DNA from: Geodermatophilaceae bacterium NBWT11
GTDB taxonomy: Bacteria > Actinomycetota > Actinomycetes > Mycobacteriales > Geodermatophilaceae
NCBI GenBank assembly: GCA_014218215.1
Contig: CP043652.1
Location: 1,736,001 to 1,800,000 of the forward strand
Direction of reading: 5' to 3'
DNA: 64,000 nucleotides
In this document: positions 17,210-25,571 of the stretch, in pieces
Position numbering within the stretch: the stretch's first letter is position 1
How the letters are laid out: each line of letters opens with the position of its first letter
Translations under genes and position numbers: made by a program
Notes under the pieces: generated by a model
Told to the model about the DNA's origin: nothing
The model's input: the letters and a program-made list of their open reading frames with translations, nothing else
Database searches by the model: none

Positions 17210-17653
17210 GTGCGCCGACGCAGCGCCGCGGTCGCCGTCCTCACCGTGGTCCTCGCGACCTGGACGACGACGGCGGCCTCGGCGGCCTGGGACGTGCGCG
17301 GGGTCGGGCCGGGTCAGGCGGCGGCGGGCGTCCTGCCCGCGTCCCCGGTGCCCGTCGTGTCCGAGCAGACGGTCCTCGGGGTCCGCACGGTCACGGTGAC
17401 CTGGCCGGCCCCGCCGGACGGGGTCCCGCTCACCGGGTGGCGGGTGGTCCGTTCCGGCGGCACCGGCCTCCTCGGCGGCACGTGCGCCGGGGTGCGGACG
17501 CCGCTGGGCGTCAGCGGCGTCCTCACCACGGTCGGGCTCACCGGAGCGGTGAGCTGCACCGACCCGGCCACCGGGTCGGTCCGCTACGCGGTCGCCCCGG
17601 TGGCCGGGACCTGGGTGGGCGAGCCCTCCGCCTGGTCCCTGCCCACGGGCTGA
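17210..17653 (+). CDS. Exported fibronectin-III-like hypothetical protein
   Basis: 147 aa with an N-terminal signal peptide (MRRRSAAVAVLTVVLATWTT, cleavage after ASA). The mature region resembles one fibronectin type III domain: VRTVTVTWPAPPDGVPLTGW, RVVRSGG, RYAVAPVAGTWVGEPSAW. Two Cys could form a disulfide. GTG start 4 bases after the preceding exported protein, so the two are likely secreted together. Its stop lies 3 bases from the end of the convergent chemotaxis operon. Confidence 0.6.
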   Translation: MRRRSAAVAVLTVVLATWTTTAASAAWDVRGVGPGQAAAGVLPASPVPVVSEQTVLGVRTVTVTWPAPPDGVPLTGWRVVRSGGTGLLGGTCAGVRTPLGVSGVLTTVGLTGAVSCTDPATGSVRYAVAPVAGTWVGEPSAWSLPTG

Positions 17654-17656
17654 CCG

Positions 17657-18145
17657 TCAGGCGAGGACCACCGACAGCGCGCCCGGGCCGTAGCCGGCGA
17701 CGGTGACGGCCAGGTCGAGCCGGTTGGTGGAGCCGGTCAGCACGGCGACGTCGGCCGGCAGCACCTCGCCCGGGGCGATCAGCCGGTCCAGCTTGGAGTG
17801 CGTGACCCCGCCGGCGTTGAGCAGCGCGGCGGCCACGTTGACCACCTCGTGCAGCACCTCCAGGTGCATGTCCGACAGCTCGCCCTCCTCGACCGCGTCC
17901 TCCAGACCGCCCTTGGGCAGCAGTGCCAGCGCGCCGGCGCACCAGGCGGCCAGCGGCAGGTCGACCAGGCAGACGGCGGTCAGCGAGGACGTCGGGTCGA
18001 CGTAGACCGCGGCCGCGGCCGGCCGGGACGGGGTGGGGGTGACCGGGGCGCCGGGCGCCACGGTCACGTCGCGGCCGAGCAGGCCGGTGAGCAGGTCGCG
18101 GACGTCCTTGGCGGTGGGCAGGGCCGTCCCGAGCACGGCGGTCAC
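17657..18145 (-). CDS. CheC/CheX-like chemotaxis protein
   Basis: 162 aa, last gene of the chemotaxis operon. The helix MHLEVLHEVVNVAAALLN carries E100-x2-N103, matching the E-x-x-N catalytic pair of CheC/CheX/FliY phosphatases that dephosphorylate CheY-P. The remainder is a beta/alpha fold with short linker VTPTPSRPAA. Only one clear copy of the motif is present. GTG start overlaps the upstream cheY stop by 4 bases. It differs strongly from the CheX-like protein two genes upstream, so the operon has two putative phosphatases paired with two CheYs. It could instead be a non-catalytic adaptor. Confidence 0.65.
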   Translation of the reverse strand: MTAVLGTALPTAKDVRDLLTGLLGRDVTVAPGAPVTPTPSRPAAAAVYVDPTSSLTAVCLVDLPLAAWCAGALALLPKGGLEDAVEEGELSDMHLEVLHEVVNVAAALLNAGGVTHSKLDRLIAPGEVLPADVAVLTGSTNRLDLAVTVAGYGPGALSVVLA

Positions 18146-18504
18146 GCGAGCACCGACCCGAGCTGGTCGCGGAAGGTGTCGGCGGTGAAGGGCTTGGCGA
18201 TGAGGAACAGCGCACCGGCCTCGGCGGCGGTCTCCCGCATCTCCGGGGAGCCCTCGGAGGTGACGAAGCCGAAGGGCACCGCCGACCCGCGGGCGCGCAG
18301 CTCGCGCAGGCAGTCGATGCCGGTCATCTCGGGCATGTTCCAGTCCGAGAGCACGAGGTCGGGGTCCTCCTCGGCGATCTTGACCAGGGCGTCGGCCCCG
18401 TCGACGGCCTCGACGACGTCGACGTCGTCCCAACCGGCCTGGCGCAGGGTGCGGATGACGATCTGCCGCATGACACGGCTGTCGTCGGCGACCAGGATCT
18501 TCAT
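18142..18504 (-). CDS. cheY: Chemotaxis response regulator CheY
   Basis: 120-aa stand-alone receiver domain. Acidic pocket D7-D8, phospho-acceptor Asp54 in VLSDWNMPEMTG, Thr/Ser switch in VTSEG, and Lys104 in IAKPFTAD. No output domain. It would carry the signal from CheA to the flagellar motor or another target. ATG overlaps the stop of the cheX-like gene. It is the second of two CheYs in this operon; the two are about half identical, so they may have different targets or one may act as a phosphate sink. Confidence 0.92.
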   Translation of the reverse strand: MKILVADDSRVMRQIVIRTLRQAGWDDVDVVEAVDGADALVKIAEEDPDLVLSDWNMPEMTGIDCLRELRARGSAVPFGFVTSEGSPEMRETAAEAGALFLIAKPFTADTFRDQLGSVLA

Positions 18505-18983
18505 GGCGTGACCTCCGTGGTGGGGTGGTGCGCAGGGGCCTCCGTGGCGCCCTGGACGGTGATGGTGAGCGGGTGGCCGCGCCAGGTGGCGCCGACCGGT
18601 CGGACGTCGGTGCCCGGCTGCGGGGGCGTGCCGGTCTGCGGCAGCCCCAGCGTCGACGGGCCGGGGAGCAGGGACTTCACGTTCCCGCCGAGGATGTTGG
18701 CCAGCTCGCGCAGCACGTCGTCGACGTCCTCGTCGGCGAGCTCCTCGGCCGGTGCCAGCTGCAGCACCGCCCGGGTGAGGTCGTCGGTGGCCGACGCCGA
18801 GCAGGTCAGCACGACCAGCCCGGACCACGGGCCCTCGACGCCCACCCAGGCGCTGCGCCCGTCGGCGACCGGGCCGTCACCGGGGACGAGCACCTCGTCC
18901 TCGCCGACCAGGGCGCTCCACACCTCGGCGGCGACGGCGTTGACGGTCTCGTCGTCGAGCAGGGTGGCGATCGGCGCGCTCAC
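18501..18983 (-). CDS. CheX-like CheY-P phosphatase
   Basis: 160 aa. The segment DDVLRELANILGGNVKSLLP holds E93-x2-N96 with following Gly-Gly-Asn, a good match to the CheX catalytic helix. The N-terminal half is a beta-rich segment with WVGVEGPWSGLVVLTCSASA, which fits the CheX/CheC fold. The C-terminus is Pro-rich. Expected to remove phosphate from one of the flanking CheY proteins. It overlaps both neighbours by 4 bases (cheY on each side), consistent with a cheY-cheX-cheY unit. Confidence 0.8.
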   Translation of the reverse strand: MSAPIATLLDDETVNAVAAEVWSALVGEDEVLVPGDGPVADGRSAWVGVEGPWSGLVVLTCSASATDDLTRAVLQLAPAEELADEDVDDVLRELANILGGNVKSLLPGPSTLGLPQTGTPPQPGTDVRPVGATWRGHPLTITVQGATEAPAHHPTTEVTP

Positions 18984-19363
18984 GCCGGGACGCCGTGCGG
19001 CAGCAGACCCAGCAGGGCGAGCTTGTCGCCGATCGCGTCGGCGGTGAACGGCTTGATCACGTACTCGTGGGCGCCGGCGGCCAGCGCCCGGACGATCTGG
19101 CCGTGCTCGCTCTCGGTGGTGACCATCATCAGGGTCACCTGACGCCAGGCCGGGTTCGCCCGGACGGCGGAGACGAACTGCAGCCCGTCCATCACCGGCA
19201 TGTTCCAGTCGATGCAGGCCAGGTCGGGGACCCAGCCCTCCTCGAGGACGTCGAGGGCCTCGCGTCCGTGCCCGGCGGGCCGGGTCTCGTACCCGAAGCC
19301 CTCCAGGATCGAGCCGACGATCCGGCGCATCGCGCGGGAGTCGTCGATCACCAGCGCTCGCAT
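18980..19363 (-). CDS. cheY: Chemotaxis response regulator CheY
   Basis: 127-aa receiver domain with D7-D8, phospho-acceptor Asp52 (CIDWNMPVMDG), T82-T83 switch and Lys104 (YVIKPFTAD). No DNA-binding output. The ATG (19361-19363) is one base before the cheR stop triplet (19365-19367), so it directly follows cheR. Overlaps the cheX-like gene downstream by 4 bases. The pattern DDSRAMRRIVGSILEGFGYE is common in actinobacterial CheYs. Confidence 0.93.
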   Translation of the reverse strand: MRALVIDDSRAMRRIVGSILEGFGYETRPAGHGREALDVLEEGWVPDLACIDWNMPVMDGLQFVSAVRANPAWRQVTLMMVTTESEHGQIVRALAAGAHEYVIKPFTADAIGDKLALLGLLPHGVPA

Positions 19364-19364
19364 C

Positions 19365-20198
19365 TCATGCCCCTCTCGGGCGGTAGGCGGAGCCGCGGCC
19401 GCAGGCGACCCGCTCCCAGGTGTCGTCGACCCCGAGGGTCGTCTCGGCTGCGCCCAGGAAGAGCCAGCCGTCCGGGCGCATCAGGCGACGCACCCGCTGG
19501 AGGACGTCCCGCTTCGTCGCGGGGTCGAAGTAGATGAGGACGTTGCGCAGGTACACGACGTCGAAGGGCCCCAGGCGGGGCAGCGGGGCGGCCAGGTTCA
19601 GCTCGCTGGCGGTGACCATGGCGCGCAGCTGGGGGGCCACCTCCCACTCGGTACCCACCCGGCAGAAGTGCCGGACGAGCATCGAGGCGGGGAGCCCGCG
19701 GTTCACCTCGAGCTGGCTGAACCGGCCGGCGCGGGTGCGCGCCACCATGTCCCGGGACAGGTCGGTGGCGGTGATCTGCACCCTGCCGGAGGCGTTGGGC
19801 AGCGCGTCGGCCAGCAGCATCGCGACCGTGTAGGCCTCCTGGCCGCTGGAGCAGGCCGCCGACCAGATCCGCAGCGCCTCCCCGGGCCGGCGGGCGGCCT
19901 GCAGGGCGGGCAGGACGGTCGAGGTGAGCGCGGTGAACGGGTCGCCGTCCCGGAACCAGGACGTCTCGTTCGTGGTGAGCGCCTCCACGATCCGGCGGCT
20001 CAGCGCGGCGTCGGGGCGTGCCCGGACCCGGTCGACCAGCTCGGCCACGCCGGACAGGCCCAGCGACCGGGCCACCGGCAGGAGCCGGGCCTCCACCAGG
20101 TACTCCTTGCCCGGGGCCAGCACGATGGCGGACTCCCGGCGGACCAGCTGGCAGACCCAGTCGAAGCCGGTCGGGGACAGCGCGGTGGCGGCGGTCAT
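19365..20198 (-). CDS. cheR: Chemotaxis protein methyltransferase CheR
   Basis: 277-aa SAM-dependent methyltransferase that methylates glutamates on chemoreceptors for adaptation. N-terminal helical domain (about 1-75) includes VEALTTNETSWFRDGDPF; the catalytic domain has RIWSAACSSGQEAYTVAML (SAM site), ITATDLSRDM, and FDVVYLRNVLIYFDPATK. The ATG at 20198 overlaps the cheB stop. Longer upstream in-frame starts would run through cheB and are not real. All expected motifs are intact. Confidence 0.95.
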   Translation of the reverse strand: MTAATALSPTGFDWVCQLVRRESAIVLAPGKEYLVEARLLPVARSLGLSGVAELVDRVRARPDAALSRRIVEALTTNETSWFRDGDPFTALTSTVLPALQAARRPGEALRIWSAACSSGQEAYTVAMLLADALPNASGRVQITATDLSRDMVARTRAGRFSQLEVNRGLPASMLVRHFCRVGTEWEVAPQLRAMVTASELNLAAPLPRLGPFDVVYLRNVLIYFDPATKRDVLQRVRRLMRPDGWLFLGAAETTLGVDDTWERVACGRGSAYRPRGA

Positions 20199-21283
20199 GC
20201 CGGCACCCGGGACAGCGTGGGACGACGGGCGGGCAGCCGGCGCAGCACCGCGTCGGCGACCCGGTCCAGCGGCAGCACCTCGTCGGCCAGTCCGGCCTGG
20301 GTGACCGCACCGGGCATGCCCCAGACCACCGAGGTGGCCTGGTCCTGGGCGAGCACGGTGCCCCCGGCGTCGCGCACCAGCGCGGCCCCGTCGCGTCCGT
20401 CGTGGCCCATCCCGGTGAGGACGACGGCCAGCACGGCGCCGTCGTAGGCGGCGACCGCGGAGCGGAACAGCACGTCCACGGCCGGCCGGCAGAAGTTCTC
20501 CGGGTCGCCCTGGTCCAGCGCGGTGCGGCGCAGCCCGCCGGTGGAGGACACGGTGAGGTGGAAGTCGCCGGGGGCCACGTGCACGGTCCCCGGGCGCAGC
20601 GGGGTGCCGGCCACGGCCTCCACCACGCTCAGCGGGCTCAACCGGTCGAGCCGGGCGGCGAACTGGGCGGTGAAGACCGGGGGCATGTGCTGCACGACCA
20701 GCACCGGGACGGCGAGGTCGGCCGGCAGCCGGGGCAGCACCTTGGACAGGGCGTCCGGACCGCCGGTGGAGGAGCCGATGACCAGCACGGCCGGGGTGCG
20801 CCGGACACCGGTCCGGGCCGGGGCGGGCGTCGCCGGTGCGGCCGCGCGGGGTGCGGGGAGCACCGGGTCGACCCGTCGTCCGGTCAGGGCCTTGATCCGG
20901 GGCACCAGCTGCTGCCGGACGCTCTCCATGGACGCACCGATGCTGCCCACGTTGGCCGGCTTGGTGACGTAGTCGTCGGCACCGGCGGCGAGGGCGTCCA
21001 GGGTGGCGGTGGCCCCGCGCTCGGTGAGCGTGGAGAACATGACGATCGGGACCCGGTTGCCGGCCGCGCGGATGGCGGTGACCGCGCCGATGCCGTCCAG
21101 CTCGGGCATCTCGATGTCCATCGTGACCAGGTCCGGGCGCAGCGTCTCCAGCTTGGCCAGCGCCACCCGTCCGTTGACCGCGGTGCCGACGACCTCGATG
21201 GCCGGGTCGGCGGAGAGCACGTCGGTGACGAGCTTGCGGACGACGACCGAGTCGTCGACCACCATCACCCTGATCGGAGCCAC
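20195..21283 (-). CDS. cheB: Chemotaxis protein-glutamate methylesterase CheB
   Basis: 362 aa. An N-terminal receiver domain with phospho-acceptor Asp56 (VTMDIEMPELDG) is joined by an Ala/Pro linker (about 145-170) to the methylesterase domain with the catalytic triad: Ser in VIGSSTGGPDAL, His in VVQHMPPVF and Asp in GMGHDGRDGA. It removes methyl groups or deamidates receptors when phosphorylated by CheA. GTG at 21283, with AGAGG just upstream. A FliA-type promoter (21335-21360) lies about 50 bp upstream, so cheB-cheR and downstream genes can be transcribed apart from cheA. Confidence 0.95.
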   Translation of the reverse strand: MAPIRVMVVDDSVVVRKLVTDVLSADPAIEVVGTAVNGRVALAKLETLRPDLVTMDIEMPELDGIGAVTAIRAAGNRVPIVMFSTLTERGATATLDALAAGADDYVTKPANVGSIGASMESVRQQLVPRIKALTGRRVDPVLPAPRAAAPATPAPARTGVRRTPAVLVIGSSTGGPDALSKVLPRLPADLAVPVLVVQHMPPVFTAQFAARLDRLSPLSVVEAVAGTPLRPGTVHVAPGDFHLTVSSTGGLRRTALDQGDPENFCRPAVDVLFRSAVAAYDGAVLAVVLTGMGHDGRDGAALVRDAGGTVLAQDQATSVVWGMPGAVTQAGLADEVLPLDRVADAVLRRLPARRPTLSRVPA

Positions 21284-21334
21284 GGGGCCTCTGCTCTCTG
21301 GTCTCGGTCCCCCGGCGGGGGGACTCGGTGGTGT

Positions 21335-21360
21335 TTCGGCACGGCCCGGGCCGTGTTGAG
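21335..21360 (-). promoter_or_regulatory. FliA-type promoter upstream of cheB, with palindromic spacer
   Basis: Minus strand CTCA (21360-21357), 16 bp, GCCGAA (21340-21335). This equals the CTCA-N15-17-GCCGAA consensus that I recall for FliA-family sigma factors of Actinoplanes missouriensis. The spacer is almost wholly the perfect 16-bp palindrome CACGGCCCGGGCCGTG (21340-21355), which could bind a repressor or form a hairpin. Confidence 0.6.
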
Positions 21361-21369
21361 CCGGTGCCC

Positions 21370-22308
21370 TCACCCGTGCGGGTGGTCCTGGGCGGGGACG
21401 GCAGCGGTGCTGCCGCCGGGGGGCCAGTCGCCGTGCGCGAGCACCCACGGGGCGCACAGCAGCTCCGACGAGGTCTCGTCGAGGAGGTCGGCGACCGCCA
21501 GGGCCTGCACGCAGCCGGCGACGGCGTTCCAGACCCCGCGGGCACCGTCGGCGGGGGTGAACCCGGCGTCGACGAAGCCGCCCACGGCCAGCAGCTGGGC
21601 CGCGGCGAGCGCGCGGGTGCGGCCGGAGACGTGCGCGGCCCACGAGGCGCCGTGCATGGCCGCGGCCCAGGAGCGCCGGCCCTCGCGCACCTCCTCGACG
21701 GCGGCGCGCCACCGCACCCGGTCGGCGTCGTCGCAGGTGCGCAGCCGGGTGACCAGCGCGTGCAGCCCCACGGCGGACGGGCCCAGGTCGGGGGTGCCGG
21801 GCGGTCCGGCCCGGTCCACCGCCGCGGAGAAGGCCCGGCGGTCCCGGCCGGGCAGCGCGGCAGCGGCCCAGGCCGCGACCGCCCCGTCGGCGAGGACGTC
21901 GGCGGCCAGCGCGGTGACGTCGGGACCGGCGTCGGCCGCGGCCGGGGAGTCCGGGCCCAGGACGTCGTCCCGGATGACCCGTTCGACCGCTGCGGCGCTG
22001 CCGATGGTGCCCTGCTCGAGCAGCTCCACCAGGGCAGCGGTCCGGGTGGCCGGGTCCAGGCCGGGGCCGGTGACCCGGAGCGAGGGCACCCCGGCCTCGG
22101 CGAGCTCGCGGACCCGGCGCGACCGGACGGCCCAGCGGCCGCGTTGGGCCGGGGTGCCGGTGGCGACCGGGTGCGCCGCGGCGAGCCGTTCCAGCGTCGC
22201 TGCGTCGGCGGCCAGCCCGGTCAGCAGCACCGCGGCCACGGCCGGGCCGGCCGGCAGCCGCACCAGGTCGAAGCCCAGCGTGGCCGCGCTGACCAGGGAG
22301 TAGGGCAC
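21370..22308 (-). CDS. Unknown protein encoded within the chemotaxis operon
   Basis: 312 aa, soluble, no family recognised. Mainly helical, very Ala-rich, with few motifs: LVRLPAGPAVAAVLLTGLAA near the N-terminus, VRSRRVRELAEAGVPSLRV around 60-78, and a C-terminal half with EVREGRRSWAAAMHGASWAA. It lies between a chemoreceptor (4-bp gap upstream) and cheB, separated from cheB by a FliA-type promoter. Position suggests a receptor-linked or adaptor role, but nothing in the sequence proves it. The Ala-rich helices could pack like a HEAT-type repeat; this is speculation. Confidence 0.6.
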   Translation of the reverse strand: MPYSLVSAATLGFDLVRLPAGPAVAAVLLTGLAADAATLERLAAAHPVATGTPAQRGRWAVRSRRVRELAEAGVPSLRVTGPGLDPATRTAALVELLEQGTIGSAAAVERVIRDDVLGPDSPAAADAGPDVTALAADVLADGAVAAWAAAALPGRDRRAFSAAVDRAGPPGTPDLGPSAVGLHALVTRLRTCDDADRVRWRAAVEEVREGRRSWAAAMHGASWAAHVSGRTRALAAAQLLAVGGFVDAGFTPADGARGVWNAVAGCVQALAVADLLDETSSELLCAPWVLAHGDWPPGGSTAAVPAQDHPHG

Positions 22309-22312
22309 CGGC

Positions 22313-23926
22313 TCAGTGCTGGAAGCGCGCGACGGCGCCGCGCAGCTCGTCGGCCATCCGGGACAGCTCGTCCACCGACGCCCGGGTCGAGGCCAGTGCT
22401 TCGGTCGTGGACCCGGCCGCGGCCGAGACCGCGGTGATCGACCCGGCGATGCCGGTGCTGCCCGCGGCGGCCTCGGCGACCGACCGGGACATCTCGTTGG
22501 TGGTGGCGGTCTGCTCCTCCACGGCGGAGGCGATCGTGGTCTGGAAGTCGTCGATCTGGCCGATGACCGCCCCGATCCGGCCGATCGCCTCGACCGCTCC
22601 CCCGGTGTCGGCCTGGATCGCCTCCACCCGGCGGGCGATGTCCTCGGTCGCCCGCGCGGTCTCCTGCGCCAGCTCCTTCACCTCGGTGGCGACCACGGCG
22701 AAGCCCCTGCCGGCGTCCCCGGCCCGGGCGGCCTCGATGGTCGCGTTGAGCGCCAGCAGATTGGTCTGCTCGGCGATCGACCGGATGGTCTTGACGACGT
22801 CCCCGATCTCGCGGGAGGAGTCCCCGAGCCGGCCGACCGTGGCGTTGGTGGCGGCGGCCTCGGTGACGGCGGACCCGGCGACCCGGGCGGCCTCCCCGGC
22901 GTTCTGGGCGATCTCCCGGATGGAGGCGCTCATCTGCTCGGCGCCCGCGGCGACCGTGGCCACGCTGTCGGACACCCCGCCGGCGGCCACGGACACGGCC
23001 TCGGACCGGGAGCTGGTCTCGGCCGCGGAGGCGGCGATCTGCGCGCTGGCCGCGGACAGGTCCTGCGCGGAGGCGGCGACCGCGTCGGCGGAGGTGGAGA
23101 GCCGGCGGACCAGGCCGCGGACCTCGGTGACCGCGGCGTCCAGGGCAGCGCCGGTGCGGCCGACCTCGTCGGCACGGCGCAGGCCCGTGGTCCGGGTGAG
23201 GTCGCGGGCACCGACGGCCTCGGCGACGACCCGGATCCGCTCGAGCGGGCCGACCACCGAGCGGGTGACCAGCCAGGCCAGCAGCGCGGCGAGGGCCAGA
23301 CCGAGGGCCCCGGCCGACCACAGCAGCCAGGTCGCCCGCGACTGGGCGGCGGACTGCTCGTCGGCCAGCCCGGCCAGCCGGTCCTGCGCGGAGGCGGCGA
23401 TGTCGTCGGCGATGCCGAGGACGACGGTGTACCCCTCGCCGGCCTCCCCGCCGTTGATCGAGGTCTGCGCGGTGGCCAGACCCTCCCGGGTGCCGGGTCG
23501 GACCCAGTCGACGACCTGGTCGTCCCAGGCGAAGTAGCTGTCCCACGCCGGGCGCAGCCGGTCGAAGTCGGCGCGCTCGGCCGGGCTCATCGCCCGGGTG
23601 TCCACAGCGTCCAGCCAGGCGTAGACCGAGGCCTTGCTGGCGAGGAAGCCGGCCCGGTTGTACGAGTCGTCGGCCAGCGCGGCCTCGGGGCCGAAGGCGG
23701 CGACGTCGGCGAGCACGAAGCCCTGCCAGCCGGTGGCGTCGGCGATCTGGAAGCGCATCGTCTCGGCGTCACGGAGCACGCCGTCGGCGGCGGTGACCTC
23801 CTGGGCGAGCCCGCGCTGCTCGCTGACCGCGGCGACCCCGCCGACGGCGCAGCCCACGACGAGCAGCGCCACCCCGCCGAAGGCCAGGCCGAGCCGGGTC
23901 CGCAGCCCCACGTCGGTGATCCTCAC
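22313..23926 (-). CDS. Methyl-accepting chemotaxis protein
   Basis: 537-aa chemoreceptor. TM1 about 10-33, extracellular four-helix-bundle sensor about 35-185 ([30 protein letters not shown]), TM2 about 195-217, HAMP domain about 218-270, then the long cytoplasmic coiled-coil with hairpin tip motif [20 protein letters not shown] that binds CheA/CheW, and methylation helices. No C-terminal NWETF-like pentapeptide for CheR tethering. ATG overlaps the stop of the upstream receptor. Its signalling half is clearly diverged from the near-identical pair upstream. Confidence 0.93.
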   Translation of the reverse strand: MRITDVGLRTRLGLAFGGVALLVVGCAVGGVAAVSEQRGLAQEVTAADGVLRDAETMRFQIADATGWQGFVLADVAAFGPEAALADDSYNRAGFLASKASVYAWLDAVDTRAMSPAERADFDRLRPAWDSYFAWDDQVVDWVRPGTREGLATAQTSINGGEAGEGYTVVLGIADDIAASAQDRLAGLADEQSAAQSRATWLLWSAGALGLALAALLAWLVTRSVVGPLERIRVVAEAVGARDLTRTTGLRRADEVGRTGAALDAAVTEVRGLVRRLSTSADAVAASAQDLSAASAQIAASAAETSSRSEAVSVAAGGVSDSVATVAAGAEQMSASIREIAQNAGEAARVAGSAVTEAAATNATVGRLGDSSREIGDVVKTIRSIAEQTNLLALNATIEAARAGDAGRGFAVVATEVKELAQETARATEDIARRVEAIQADTGGAVEAIGRIGAVIGQIDDFQTTIASAVEEQTATTNEMSRSVAEAAAGSTGIAGSITAVSAAAGSTTEALASTRASVDELSRMADELRGAVARFQH

Positions 23927-25515
23927 CAGGAGAACCGCCCCACCGTGGTGCGGAGGTCCGCGGCCATCCGGGACAGCTCGTCGACGGCGACCCGGGTCTG
24001 ACCGAGCGCCTGGGTCGTCGAGCTCGCGGCGGTGGAGACGCCGGTGATGTTCGCGGCGATCTCGGTCGACCCGCCGGCGGCCTCGGCCACCGAGCGCGAC
24101 ATCTCGTTCGTCGTCGCCGTCTGCTCCTCCACCGCACTGGCGATGGTCAGCTGGTGGTCGTTGATCTGCCCGATGACCGCACCGATCCGCCCGATCGCCG
24201 CCACCGCCCCGCCGGTGTCGGCCTGGATCGCCTCCACCCGCCGGGCGATGTCCTCGGTCGCCCGGGCCGTCTCCTGCGCCAGCTCCTTCACCTCGTTGGC
24301 CACGACGGCGAAGCCCTTCCCGGCCTCCCCGGCCCGCGCCGCCTCGATGGTGGCGTTGAGCGCCAGCAGGTTCGTCTGCTCGGCGATGGACGTGATCACC
24401 TTGACGACGTCACCGATCTCCTTGGAGGAGACGCCCAGCTTGGTGATCGTCGCGTTGGTGGTCTCGGCCTCGGTGACCGCACCGGCGGCGACCCGGGCCG
24501 CCTCGTTGGCGCTCTGCGCGATCTCCCGGATCGAGGCGCTCATCTGCTCGGCCCCCGCCGCGACCGTGGCCACGCTGCGGGACACCTCGTCGGCGGCACC
24601 GGACACCACCCCGGACTGCACGGAGGTCTCCTCCGCCGACGCCGAGATCTGCGCCGACGACGCCGACAGCTCCTCACTCGACGCGGCCACCGCGTCCGCG
24701 GAGCCGGCGACCGAGGCCATCAGCGCCCGCAGCTGGGCCTGCGCGGCGACCAGCGAGGCGGCCATCTGACCCAGCTCGTCGGCGGAGCGGACCTCCGGGG
24801 CCACCGTCAGGTCACCCAGGGCGAGGGCCTCGACGGCGGTGCGCACCGAGCGCACCGTGCGCAGCAGGCGGCGGACGACGAGCACGGTGAGCGCGACGGC
24901 TGCCGCCACGCCGAGCGCGAGCACGGTCCAGATCAGGGTCAGCGCGGTGCCGGCCTCCTCGTCCCCCTGCGACGAGCGGGAGGCGGCCAGCGCGGACTGC
25001 GCCTCGGACTCGGCCTGCAGCGGCTCCACCACCGCGGTGGTCTGCGGGCGCACCTCGTCCTGGAACACCTGGGCGAAGGCGGCGGCGTCACCGGCGTCGG
25101 CCAGCGGGAAGAGGGTGTCCTCGGCCAGTGCGTAGTACGTGTCGAGCTGCTCGGTGAAGGCGGCGAACGCCGCGGGGTCGGCCGCCGCGGCCCGGTAGCC
25201 CTCGATCTGGGCGGTGATCTCGGCCCGGCGCTCGGTCAGGTCGGTGCGCAGCTCGGCGCGGGTGGCCTCGTCGGCGATGCCGTACTGCACCACCCGGGCG
25301 CGGTCGCCCTGGAAGCTGCGCTGGATCTCCGACAGCTCGGTCAGCGGCACGACGGTGTCCCGGTAGAGGACGTCGGCCGAGTCGCGCAGCGACCCGATCC
25401 GGACGGCGGCCAGCGTCGCGACGGCGACCGCCACGAGGGCGAGGGCCAGGACCGCGGTGCCGATCTTGACCGCGATGGGGCGGTCGGCGGTCCAGCTGCG
25501 GGACGGCGTGCTCAT
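23923..25515 (-). CDS. Methyl-accepting chemotaxis protein (twin of the next receptor)
   Basis: 530-aa receptor: TM1 about 16-38, four-helix-bundle ligand domain about 40-185 ([20 protein letters not shown]), TM2 about 190-212, HAMP, signalling hairpin [20 protein letters not shown]. From about residue 265 to the end it differs from the receptor at 25572-27188 at essentially one position plus the last two residues, while their sensor halves are unrelated. This suggests duplication with sensor swap or recent gene conversion. ATG start; it overlaps the downstream receptor by 4 bases. Confidence 0.93.
   Translation of the reverse strand: MSTPSRSWTADRPIAVKIGTAVLALALVAVAVATLAAVRIGSLRDSADVLYRDTVVPLTELSEIQRSFQGDRARVVQYGIADEATRAELRTDLTERRAEITAQIEGYRAAAADPAAFAAFTEQLDTYYALAEDTLFPLADAGDAAAFAQVFQDEVRPQTTAVVEPLQAESEAQSALAASRSSQGDEEAGTALTLIWTVLALGVAAAVALTVLVVRRLLRTVRSVRTAVEALALGDLTVAPEVRSADELGQMAASLVAAQAQLRALMASVAGSADAVAASSEELSASSAQISASAEETSVQSGVVSGAADEVSRSVATVAAGAEQMSASIREIAQSANEAARVAAGAVTEAETTNATITKLGVSSKEIGDVVKVITSIAEQTNLLALNATIEAARAGEAGKGFAVVANEVKELAQETARATEDIARRVEAIQADTGGAVAAIGRIGAVIGQINDHQLTIASAVEEQTATTNEMSRSVAEAAGGSTEIAANITGVSTAASSTTQALGQTRVAVDELSRMAADLRTTVGRFSW
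23934..24710 (-). repeat. Direct repeat copy A: chemoreceptor signalling domain
   Basis: About 775 bp nearly identical at DNA level to 25583-26359 (offset 1649 bp), covering the cytoplasmic signalling half of two adjacent receptor genes. DNA differences are few and mostly synonymous. Confidence 0.8.
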
Positions 25516-25544
25516 GGGTGGTTCTCCCCCGTGGAGGTGTGGTC

Positions 25545-25564
25545 GGGCGGGGTCGTCCCCGCCC
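25545..25564. other. Intercistronic stem-loop between receptor genes
   Basis: GGGCGGGG (25545-25552), 4-nt loop, CCCCGCCC (25557-25564): a perfect 8-bp stem in the 56-bp gap between two receptors. It may attenuate or stabilise segments of the chemotaxis mRNA. Confidence 0.4.
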
Positions 25565-25571
25565 GGGGTGG

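Noticed and set aside
19365-21545. Single 726-aa protein covering cheR plus upstream sequence
   Set aside because: The upstream part is out of frame with cheB and meaningless; CheR begins at its own ATG at 20198, which overlaps the cheB stop.
20018-22303. 761-codon plus-strand open frame across cheR, cheB and the unknown gene
   Set aside because: Antisense shadow; cheB and cheR motifs on the other strand are complete.
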